Assembly (NCBI GenBank): GCA_900321195.1
Contig: ONVG01000157.1
Location: 1-6,911, forward strand
DNA: 6,911 nt
Origin: an uncultured Eubacteriales bacterium
Lineage (GTDB): Bacteria; Bacillota; Clostridia; Oscillospirales; Acutalibacteraceae
Direction of reading: 5' to 3'
Shown here: positions 1 through 5,746 of the stretch, piece by piece
Numbering within the stretch: position 1 is the first letter of the stretch
Layout: each line of letters starts with the position of its first letter
The notes under the pieces: model-generated
What the model saw: only the letters and a program-made list of their open reading frames with translations
The model's database searches: none
Told to the model about the DNA's origin: nothing
Made by a program: the position numbers and the translations under genes

Positions 1-57
1 GCAAAAAACACAGAGTATGATAACTGACGTCATCAAAAAATTTAAGATATGTTTCAT
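1..57 (-). CDS. N-terminus of a secreted or membrane protein (partial)
   Basis: An open frame reads leftward from ATG at 57 and runs off the window edge after 19 codons. The visible residues are MKHILNFLMTSVIILCVFC: one positively charged lysine near the start, then a strongly hydrophobic stretch, as in a signal peptide or first membrane helix. A near-perfect Shine-Dalgarno sequence (61-68) sits at normal spacing, which supports the start. The gene lies about 50 bp downstream of the metallo-beta-lactamase-fold gene on the same strand with no clear terminator between, so co-transcription is likely. The final Cys could belong to a lipobox, but the residues after it are missing. Function cannot be assigned from this fragment. 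Confidence 0.6.
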   Translation of the reverse strand, partial: MKHILNFLMTSVIILCVFC

Positions 58-60
58 ATT

Positions 61-68
61 TCACCTCC
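61..68 (-). promoter_or_regulatory. Ribosome binding site of the leftmost gene
   Basis: Read on the minus strand this is GGAGGTGA, with the GGAGG core about 6 nt before the ATG at 57. It is the main evidence that a gene starts at 57 and continues beyond the left edge. Confidence 0.7.
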
Positions 69-106
69 GTTTCAGTGAGGTGCAAAAATTGCACATTGAT
101 AATTGC

Positions 107-901
107 TTATTGTTTTGAGTGGAGAAATACTATCTTCATGTTTTTTTCTTCACGGTTCATCTTTTTGAGTATCATAAGATTATAAAGATAATCGTCAGGG
201 TAAGCCTGTTTTTCAAGCATATGTTCTGACGGAACAAGGTCTTTCTCTAATACTCTTTCATCAACAGCAGCATCAGCCGCATAAAACAGGTCAAGTTCGG
301 GGATATAAAATCCCATCATCTCACTTGCATGTCCTCTGAGGTCAACACCCAATACAGAGCCGTCCCAAAGAATATCATATACCCATTTGAAATATTTTTT
401 AAGAACTGTCTGACCATTGTATATGCCTGCCGCTTTGACAGGTATATTACCCGAAGGCATTGTTGACTTTATAATACTGTCCTCACTTTTTCCGAGTTTT
501 ACCATACACATTACCTGTGCGCTTGATATAAGCTCATATCTCGGCAAAAGCGGCAGCGCGCCGCAGCATTCGGGACTGCAGTGAGTCAGCAGAACCTTCT
601 TTATCATAAGCGGGTCTATATCCTCTTTTTCAAGCTGAGAGATGATACTGCTTTCACTGTTGAATTCAAGCCTGTGTTTTTTCTTGTAAAGCGCATATTT
701 TGTAAGGTTTTTCTTCAAAGTATCGGCGCATCCCGTATTTATCAGCATATTTCCGAAACGTCTGTGTTCAAGAAGAATTACATTTATGGGAAGAATTTCT
801 TTTCCGCCGTCTGAATTTATAAAGCACTCACCAAAATCAAACTCTTCGGTACCACACTCATAAAAGTTTACAGATACTATATTCTTTATATTTTTTTTCA
901 T
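107..901 (-). CDS. Metallo-beta-lactamase-fold protein with a degenerate metal site
   Basis: A 264-residue cytoplasmic-looking protein without signal peptide. The order of landmarks matches the lactonase/glyoxalase II branch of the MBL superfamily: a strand-rich start with LLEHRRFGNMLINTG (residues 43-57), where the family has an Asp-Thr-Gly turn; the metal motif region after VLLT (103-106); a GHASEM segment with His191; YAADAA with Asp210; and a C-terminal His261. The canonical HxHxDH is replaced by HCSPEC (107-112). Thus His107, His191, Asp210 and His261 align with usual ligands, whereas the second His, the Asp and the last His of the motif are Ser109, Glu111 and Cys112. It may bind one metal, use cysteines (Cys108, Cys112 and Cys113 are adjacent), or be a non-catalytic homologue. 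Start: ATG at 901 with GGAG at 909-912, 7 nt away. The substrate is unknown. The MBL fold assignment is fairly secure; enzyme activity is not. Confidence 0.75.
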   Translation of the reverse strand: MKKNIKNIVSVNFYECGTEEFDFGECFINSDGGKEILPINVILLEHRRFGNMLINTGCADTLKKNLTKYALYKKKHRLEFNSESSIISQLEKEDIDPLMIKKVLLTHCSPECCGALPLLPRYELISSAQVMCMVKLGKSEDSIIKSTMPSGNIPVKAAGIYNGQTVLKKYFKWVYDILWDGSVLGVDLRGHASEMMGFYIPELDLFYAADAAVDERVLEKDLVPSEHMLEKQAYPDDYLYNLMILKKMNREEKNMKIVFLHSKQ

Positions 902-990
902 ACTTTTTCTCCGATGAACAGTATTTTAAAGGTTATTTCAATATATCGGTGTTATAATACCAATAAATCAAAAATATATACTATAATACT

Positions 991-1018
991 ATTTTATATT
1001 TATAAACAAAAAAGTCAA
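991..1018 (-). promoter_or_regulatory. Candidate sigma-A promoter for the MBL-fold gene
   Basis: On the minus strand TTGACT (1018-1013) is followed after 16 nt by TAAAAT (996-991). Transcription would start near 984, giving a leader of about 80 nt before the ATG at 901. The region is very AT-rich, so chance matches are common; the good -35 is the main support. Confidence 0.4.
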
Positions 1019-1092
1019 TACTTAGAACCAAAATATTATTAAAATAAGCGATGTAATATCACCGCGTGCAAAATATTTTTTTAAATAAGGTG

Positions 1093-1121
1093 TTGTCTAA
1101 TCGAAAAATATTTGTTATTAT
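1093..1121 (+). promoter_or_regulatory. Candidate sigma-A promoter of the foldase lipoprotein gene
   Basis: TTGTCT (1093-1098) and TATTAT (1116-1121) are separated by exactly 17 nt. Transcription would begin near 1128, giving a leader of about 55 nt that ends in the AAAGGAGA ribosome site (1168-1175) before the ATG at 1183. Both hexamers are one or two bases from consensus. Confidence 0.5.
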
Positions 1122-1182
1122 ATAGTAAATATCAGATTAATTGTCAGAAAAATAAAAGCAAAAAGAAAAAGGAGACAGTAAA

Positions 1183-2985
1183 ATGTATTCAATCAAAAAA
1201 CGTATATCAGCCCTGCTTCTTGCAGGAATGCTCTGTGCAGGACTTCTTATGACAGGCTGCAGCAATTCAGATAAAGATGATACAAGCAAAGCAAGTGTAT
1301 CAAATGTATCAGCCGTATCTTCTCCCGATGTGCTTGACCGTATATTTGAGGATGATACTATAGTAAAATCAGAAAATTACTCTCTTTCAAAACCAATGGT
1401 ATCTTTCCTCTACAATAACTACTATAATGAAGCAAGGGACACCTATGCGACATATCTCGGTCTTGATGTTACAAAAAGTCTTAAAGAACAGATATACGAG
1501 CAGAAACAATGTACATGGTTCGATTTTTTCATGAACCAGACAAAGCAGTATATAACTCAGATACTTGTAGAATGTGAAGCTGCTAAGGCTGAAGGCATGG
1601 AGCTTGACGAAACTTCCAAAAAGAATGTCGAGCTTACTCTCCAGTCGATAAACGATTCGGCAAAAGCATCAGGTCTTAGTGTAGACGAGTATATAACCGT
1701 AAACTTCGGAAAAGGTCTTACAGAAGATATGATAAAGGAATATCTTGAACTTACTGCGCTTGCAAGCCAGTACCGTGAAAAAGTAATGAGCGGATATAAA
1801 TTCACTGATGAAGACTATGAGAAGTATTATTCCGAGCATAAGACGGACTATCAGTATGCAGACTTCCTGAAATTCAACTTTACATTTGCTGACAGCAACT
1901 CTGCATCCTCCGAAGTATCAGTAGATCAGGACCGCAAGGACAAAGCAAAGGCCTATGCAGAGGATCTTGCAAAATGCAAGACCGCACAAGCATTCAAGGA
2001 CTATATAACTAAATACTATAAGGACAACCCGTCACTTCTCACACCGACAGAGGCGGAACAGTCACTTCCTATTGAAGACCTTATCAAGATACAGGTAGAC
2101 AATACCGTTAAAGAGAAGTATGCTTATGAGGTAACATCAGAAGCAGGAAAGTGGATATTTGACGTATCAAGAGAGCCGCTTGATACAAAGGTATTTGATG
2201 GCAGCAGCTACTATACAGTTGTAATGGTAACAAAAACAGCCTACCGTGACGAATCTCTTTACAAAAATGTTCGTCATATACTTGTAAAGACTTCAAATGA
2301 CGGCAGTTCGGAAAGCAGTGAAGCAACCGAGAACTATTCCGAGCTTAAAGCAAAGGAAAAAGCCGACAAGATATATAAGGAGTGGAAAGACGGAGAGGCT
2401 ACCGAAGAAAGCTTTGCAGAGCTTGCGAAAAAGTACAGTGACGACCAGGGTTCAAGCTCTGACGGCGGACTTTATACAGATGTAAGCTATGGAATGATGG
2501 TTTCTGAATTCAACGACTGGCTTTTTGACAATGCAAGAAAAGTCGGTGATACAGGCATAGTAAAGACAACATACGGCTATCATATAATGTACTTTGTCGG
2601 TGACGGCGAACAGATATGGAAAAAGTCTGTAAATACCGTTATGGTAAAGAACGCTTACAGCGACAGTCTTAAAGATCTTACACAAAAATACAACGTAACA
2701 TTTGACGAGGCATACATCCAGACTATCGAAGAAACAGAAAAGACTGTTGAAACATCAGGCGCCGAGTCATCCGTTGAAGAGTCAAAGGCTGAGTCATCCG
2801 TTGAAGAGTCAAAGGCTGAGTCATCCGTTGAAGAGTCAAAAGCTGAGTCATCTGCTGAGGAGTCAAAGGCTGAGTCATCTGCTGAGGAGTCAAAGGCTGA
2901 GTCATCTGCCGAGGAGTCAAAGGCCGAGTCATCTGCTGAGGAGTCAAAGGCCGAGTCATCTACTGAGGAGTCAAAGGCTGAATAA
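1183..2985 (+). CDS. PpiC/parvulin-type peptidyl-prolyl isomerase lipoprotein (PrsA-like foldase) with C-terminal repeat tail
   Basis: A 600-residue exported lipoprotein, predicted to sit on the outer face of the membrane and help secreted proteins fold by cis-trans isomerisation of prolyl bonds. Residues 1-26 form a lipoprotein signal: positive YSIKKR, a hydrophobic core and the lipobox LMTGC with Cys26 as the lipidated residue. A Ser/Asp-rich linker follows, then a helical SurA/PrsA-like N-terminal region (about 50-220). Residues 223-349 look like a worn parvulin copy (DFLKFNFTF at its start; KWIFDVSREP and YYTVVMV at its end). The clear PpiC domain spans about 360-473, with VRHILVK (363-369), FAELAKKYSDD, DGGLY (427-431) and YGYHIMYF (464-471). 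The tail is eight AESSxEESK units. Bacillus PrsA is about half this size, so this is a family relative rather than an ortholog. The start is fixed by AAAGGAGA 7 nt upstream and by the signal peptide. The window contains no obvious client gene. Confidence 0.88.
   Translation: MYSIKKRISALLLAGMLCAGLLMTGCSNSDKDDTSKASVSNVSAVSSPDVLDRIFEDDTIVKSENYSLSKPMVSFLYNNYYNEARDTYATYLGLDVTKSLKEQIYEQKQCTWFDFFMNQTKQYITQILVECEAAKAEGMELDETSKKNVELTLQSINDSAKASGLSVDEYITVNFGKGLTEDMIKEYLELTALASQYREKVMSGYKFTDEDYEKYYSEHKTDYQYADFLKFNFTFADSNSASSEVSVDQDRKDKAKAYAEDLAKCKTAQAFKDYITKYYKDNPSLLTPTEAEQSLPIEDLIKIQVDNTVKEKYAYEVTSEAGKWIFDVSREPLDTKVFDGSSYYTVVMVTKTAYRDESLYKNVRHILVKTSNDGSSESSEATENYSELKAKEKADKIYKEWKDGEATEESFAELAKKYSDDQGSSSDGGLYTDVSYGMMVSEFNDWLFDNARKVGDTGIVKTTYGYHIMYFVGDGEQIWKKSVNTVMVKNAYSDSLKDLTQKYNVTFDEAYIQTIEETEKTVETSGAESSVEESKAESSVEESKAESSVEESKAESSAEESKAESSAEESKAESSAEESKAESSAEESKAESSTEESKAE
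2761..2976 (+). repeat. Eight in-frame 27-bp tandem repeats coding for AESSxEESK
   Basis: Eight contiguous 27-nt units with no spacers end nine bases before the end of the stop codon; a final partial unit (Ala-Glu) precedes TAA. The fifth residue varies: Val in units 1-3, Ala in units 4-7, Thr in unit 8. Codon use changes with it: Val units use GTT GAA GAG, whereas later units use GCT or GCC (ACT in unit 8) followed by GAG GAG. Units 4 and 5 are identical at the nucleotide level, and units 1 and 2 differ by one base, so the array grew by local duplication. Each unit carries three Glu and one Lys, so the array adds a net charge of about -16. It is probably a disordered acidic tail. Confidence 0.95.
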
Positions 2986-2994
2986 TTTAATATA

Positions 2995-3028
2995 ACGGGC
3001 ATATTCATACGGCTGTGCCCGTATTTTT
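2995..3028 (+). terminator. Intrinsic terminator or attenuator after the foldase gene
   Basis: A 7-bp perfect stem (2995-3001 with 3016-3022, ACGGGCA/TGCCCGT) encloses a 14-nt loop and is followed by ATTTTT. It starts 10 nt after the foldase stop codon. The sirtuin start codon is only 38 nt beyond the stem, with no promoter seen between, so read-through probably feeds the sirtuin gene. Confidence 0.7.
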
Positions 3029-3060
3029 AAAAGAAAATACAAAAACAAGGAGGAAACAGT

Positions 3061-3771
3061 ATGAATGAGAAATTGAAAAAAGCGCTTGACGAATGCAAAA
3101 GCGCAGTGTTTTTCGGCGGCGCGGGAGTTTCGACCGAAAGCGGCATCCCTGACTTCCGAAGTGTTGACGGGCTTTATAATCAAAAGTATAAATATCCGCC
3201 CGAAACGATACTCAGCCATACATTCTTCATGCGGAACACAAAGGAATTTTATGACTTTTACCGCGAAAAGATGATATGCACCTATGCAAAGCCTAACAGG
3301 GCGCATATTGCGCTTGCCGAGCTTGAAAAGGCAGGAAAGCTGAAAGCAATTGTTACCCAGAACATTGACGGACTTCATCAGGCGGCAGGAAGCAAGGTTG
3401 TATATGAGCTTCACGGTTCTGTACACAGGAACTATTGCATGAAATGTCATAAATTCTACGGACTTGAAGCGATAACCGAGTCAAAGGGCATACCTGAATG
3501 TACATGCGGCGGAATAATAAAGCCCGATGTTGTTCTGTATGAAGAAGGTCTTGACGAAGATACCATAGAAAACGCCGTGACCGCAATAGCAACATGTGAT
3601 CTGCTTATAATCGGCGGAACATCACTGAATGTCTATCCGGCGGCAGGCTTTCTGAGATATTTCCGAGGAAATAAAATAGTCCTTATAAACAAGTCCGAAA
3701 CATCATTCGACTCCAAAGCCGACATAATTATCCGTGACCCGATAGGACAAGCCTTTGCCGATGAGAGTTGA
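3061..3771 (+). CDS. cobB: NAD-dependent protein deacylase, sirtuin family
   Basis: A 236-residue cytoplasmic Sir2 enzyme, which removes acyl groups from lysine using NAD+ and releases nicotinamide and O-acyl-ADP-ribose. Family motifs appear in order: GGAGVSTESGIPDFRS (19-34) of the NAD fold; TQNIDGLHQAAGS (99-111); catalytic His118 in HGSVH; a zinc ribbon with Cys126, Cys129, Cys147 and Cys149; KPDVVLYEEGLD (154-165) in the acyl-lysine groove; GGTSLNVYPAAG near the NAD site; and LINKSE near the C-terminus. Length is normal for bacterial sirtuins. The Tyr-x-x-Arg pair that marks desuccinylase-type (class III) enzymes such as E. coli CobB reads Tyr64-Asp-Phe-Tyr67 here, so deacetylation or removal of neutral acyl groups is more likely than desuccinylation (inference). 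ATG at 3061 has AAGGAGG at 3047-3053. Acetyl-CoA synthetase, a classic target of bacterial sirtuins, is not in the window. Confidence 0.95.
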   Translation: MNEKLKKALDECKSAVFFGGAGVSTESGIPDFRSVDGLYNQKYKYPPETILSHTFFMRNTKEFYDFYREKMICTYAKPNRAHIALAELEKAGKLKAIVTQNIDGLHQAAGSKVVYELHGSVHRNYCMKCHKFYGLEAITESKGIPECTCGGIIKPDVVLYEEGLDEDTIENAVTAIATCDLLIIGGTSLNVYPAAGFLRYFRGNKIVLINKSETSFDSKADIIIRDPIGQAFADES

Positions 3772-3792
3772 ATTGAAATAATAATGGATAAT

Positions 3793-3830
3793 AAGATCTC
3801 CGTCATAAAACTGACGGGGATCTTTTGTTT
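3793..3830 (+). terminator. Strong rho-independent terminator after the sirtuin gene
   Basis: A 13-bp stem (3793-3805 with 3812-3824) contains one T-G wobble and a 6-nt loop, and leads directly into TTTTGTTT. It begins 21 nt after the sirtuin stop codon and should end the transcript cleanly, making ilvD a separate transcription unit. Confidence 0.92.
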
Positions 3831-3855
3831 ATAAAAGCAACTGAGATATTATTTT

Positions 3856-3876
3856 AACTTTGAACTTTGAGCTTTA
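3856..3876 (+). repeat. Three tandem heptamers upstream of ilvD
   Basis: AACTTTG occurs twice in direct succession (3856-3862, 3863-3869), followed by a third copy with two mismatches (3870-3876). It may be a regulator-binding array or chance in AT-rich DNA. Confidence 0.5.
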
Positions 3877-3887
3877 ACACGGAAATC

Positions 3888-3902
3888 AATTTTCAAAAAT
3901 CA
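3888..3902 (+). promoter_or_regulatory. Weak CodY-box-like site upstream of ilvD
   Basis: The site AATTTTCAAAAATCA matches the known CodY consensus AATTTTCWGAAAATT at 11 of 15 positions; the left half is perfect and the right half poor. CodY represses branched-chain amino acid genes in many Firmicutes, so the location fits. Such a match is easy to get by chance here, and it is unknown whether this organism has CodY. Confidence 0.18.
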
Positions 3903-3997
3903 TCAACAGCGAAATGGTTATTTTAACGCCTATTACAATCAATAATCATTTCAATAATGCAAATTATGTGACTAAGAATTTTAGGGGATGAAACAAA

Positions 3998-5668
3998 GTG
4001 AAAAATAGTGATTCAATAACCAAAGGCGTTAATACCGCGCCTCAGCGCTGCCTTCTCCGCGCTCTCGGTATGACTGACGAGGAAATATCAAAGCCTATGA
4101 TAGGAATAGTAAGCTCATATAATGAGATAGTTCCCGGTCATATGAATATCGATAAGATAGTTAACGCCGTAAAGACAGGTGTTGCCCTTGCAGGCGGAAA
4201 TCCTGTTGTTTTTCCTGCAATAGCTGTTTGTGACGGTATCGCTATGGGACATCAGGGTATGAAATATTCTCTTGTTACCCGTGACCTTATAGCCGATTCT
4301 ACTGAGGCTATGGCAATAGCTCATGCTTTTGACGCTCTTGTAATGGTGCCTAACTGCGATAAGAATGTTCCCGGTCTGCTCATGGCTGCGGCAAGACTTA
4401 ATATACCGACTATATTCGTAAGCGGCGGTCCTATGCTCGCCGGCAGAGTAGGCGGCAAAAAGACAAGCCTTTCAAGCATGTTCGAGGCTGTAGGCTCATA
4501 CAATTCGGGTAAGATATCGCATGATGAACTCAATGAGTATGAAAACAAGGTATGTCCAACATGCGGCTCATGCTCAGGTATGTACACGGCTAACTCTATG
4601 AACTGTCTTACAGAGGTGCTTGGCATGGCTCTCAAGGGCAACGGCACTATCCCGGCAGTATATTCCGAAAGAATACAGCTTGCAAAGCATGCAGGCATGA
4701 AGATAATGGAGCTTCTTGAAAAGAATATCAGACCCCGTGACATAATGACAGAGGACGCATTCAGAAATGCTCTTACAATGGATATGGCTCTGGGATGCAG
4801 CACCAACAGCATGCTTCATCTTCCGGCTATCGCACATGAGTGCGGAATAGAGCTGAACCTTGACATAGCAAACGAGATAAGCTCCCATACACCTAACCTT
4901 TGTCATCTTGCTCCGGCAGGCAGAACATATATGGAAGACCTCAACGAAGCAGGCGGCGTATATGCCGTAATGAACGAGATAAACAAGCTGGAACTTCTCA
5001 AAACAGACCTTATCACAGTAACGGGCAAGACTGTAGCCGAAAATATAGCAGGCTGTGTAAACAAGAATACCGATATAATCAGAACAGCGGATAATCCGTA
5101 CAGCCAGACAGGCGGCATAGCTGTTCTCAGAGGTAATCTCGCACCTGATTCATGCGTTGTAAAGCGTTCTGCTGTTGCTCCCGAAATGCTCAAGCATTCA
5201 GGTCCTGCAAGAGTATTTGACTGCGAAGAGGACGCTATGGAGGCTATCAACGGCGGAAAGATAAATGACGGCGATGTTGTTGTTATCCGCTATGAAGGTC
5301 CAAAGGGCGGCCCCGGTATGAGAGAAATGCTCAATCCGACGTCTGCTATAATGGGCAGAGGTCAGGGCGGTACGGTCGCGCTTATAACTGACGGACGTTT
5401 CTCAGGCGCAACAAGAGGCGCATCTATCGGACATGTTTCACCGGAAGCTGCTGTAGGCGGACCTATAGCGCTTATAAAAGACGGTGATATCATAGATATA
5501 GATATCAATGCAAACACTATAAACGTAAGACTTACAGACGATGAGTTTGCTGCAAGACGTGCAGAGTGGAAGCCGAGAGAGCCTAAAATAACAACAGGCT
5601 ATCTTGCAAGATATGCTTCACTCGTTACATCGGGTAACAGAGGCGCTATACTCGAAGTTAAAAAGTGA
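3998..5668 (+). CDS. ilvD: Dihydroxy-acid dehydratase
   Basis: A 556-residue iron-sulfur enzyme of the IlvD/Edd family. It dehydrates 2,3-dihydroxyisovalerate and 2,3-dihydroxy-3-methylvalerate to the 2-keto acids in valine, leucine and isoleucine synthesis. Landmarks: SYNEIVPGH (40-48); CDGIAMGHQGMKYSL (78-92); PNCDKNVPG with cluster ligand Cys120; CPTCGSCSGM (186-195) with Cys186 as the expected second ligand; GCSTNS; GGIAVLRGNLAPD; and DGRFSGATRG with Ser469 as the proposed catalytic base. Length and colinearity are normal. [2Fe-2S] dehydratases carry a third Cys in the NSWNELTPCN-like segment; here that position is Gly47, as in E. coli IlvD, which suggests an oxygen-labile cluster suited to an anaerobe (inference). 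Translation starts at GTG 3998, chosen because KNSDSITKGV matches the usual family N-terminus and AGGGGA (3983-3988) lies 9 nt upstream. It stands alone here, without ilvB, ilvN or ilvC. Confidence 0.97.
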   Translation: MKNSDSITKGVNTAPQRCLLRALGMTDEEISKPMIGIVSSYNEIVPGHMNIDKIVNAVKTGVALAGGNPVVFPAIAVCDGIAMGHQGMKYSLVTRDLIADSTEAMAIAHAFDALVMVPNCDKNVPGLLMAAARLNIPTIFVSGGPMLAGRVGGKKTSLSSMFEAVGSYNSGKISHDELNEYENKVCPTCGSCSGMYTANSMNCLTEVLGMALKGNGTIPAVYSERIQLAKHAGMKIMELLEKNIRPRDIMTEDAFRNALTMDMALGCSTNSMLHLPAIAHECGIELNLDIANEISSHTPNLCHLAPAGRTYMEDLNEAGGVYAVMNEINKLELLKTDLITVTGKTVAENIAGCVNKNTDIIRTADNPYSQTGGIAVLRGNLAPDSCVVKRSAVAPEMLKHSGPARVFDCEEDAMEAINGGKINDGDVVVIRYEGPKGGPGMREMLNPTSAIMGRGQGGTVALITDGRFSGATRGASIGHVSPEAAVGGPIALIKDGDIIDIDINANTINVRLTDDEFAARRAEWKPREPKITTGYLARYASLVTSGNRGAILEVKK

Positions 5669-5681
5669 TTATCCGAAGGGC

Positions 5682-5726
5682 TGTGCAGAGCAGAAAACAA
5701 GCTGCTCTGCACAATGTATTTATTTT
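5682..5726 (+). terminator. Hairpin after ilvD, terminator or processing site
   Basis: A perfect 12-bp stem (5682-5693 with 5702-5713, TGTGCAGAGCAG/CTGCTCTGCACA) has an 8-nt loop. It starts 14 nt after the ilvD stop. The tail ATGTATTTATTTT is broken by A and G, so termination may be inefficient. The next start codon is 33 nt beyond the stem with no promoter seen between, which favours partial read-through into the methyltransferase gene or an RNA-stabilising role. Confidence 0.68.
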
Positions 5727-5746
5727 AAAAAAACGGAGGGGCTGAA

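Larger units (their letters stand above)
3831..3997 (+). other. Upstream region of ilvD, promoter not resolved
   Basis: These 167 bp between the sirtuin terminator and the ilvD start must hold the ilvD promoter, but no well-spaced pair of -35 and -10 hexamers stands out. There is no T-box signature (no GGTGGNACCGCG-like element) and no strong attenuator hairpin, so the common Firmicutes T-box control of branched-chain genes is not evident. Visible elements are three tandem 7-mers (3856-3876) and a weak CodY-like site (3888-3902). Confidence 0.5.

Noticed and set aside
80..94. Short inverted repeat GTGCAA-AAA-TTGCAC between the two minus-strand genes
   Set aside because: A 6-bp, AT-leaning stem with no T-run after it on the minus strand is too weak to call a terminator.
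953..987. Perfect TATAAT hexamers on the plus strand at 953-958 and 982-987
   Set aside because: Neither has a recognisable -35 at 16-18 nt, and both are far from the foldase start. TTGTCT-17-TATTAT at 1093-1121 is a better candidate.
2761..2976. CRISPR-like array
   Set aside because: The 27-bp units abut without spacers, are in frame with the foldase, and encode protein repeats.
2655..3008. Antisense open frame through the repeat tail coding for a DDSAFDSS repeat
   Set aside because: The 27-bp repeats have no stop codons on the reverse strand, so a long open frame is expected. It has no ribosome site, and the forward frame encodes a clear foldase.
3914..3991. 25-codon frame beginning Met-Val-Ile-Leu and ending just before ilvD, as a possible attenuation leader peptide
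   Set aside because: No ribosome site precedes it, the branched-chain codons are not unusually dense beyond the first few, and no terminator/antiterminator pair lies between it and ilvD.
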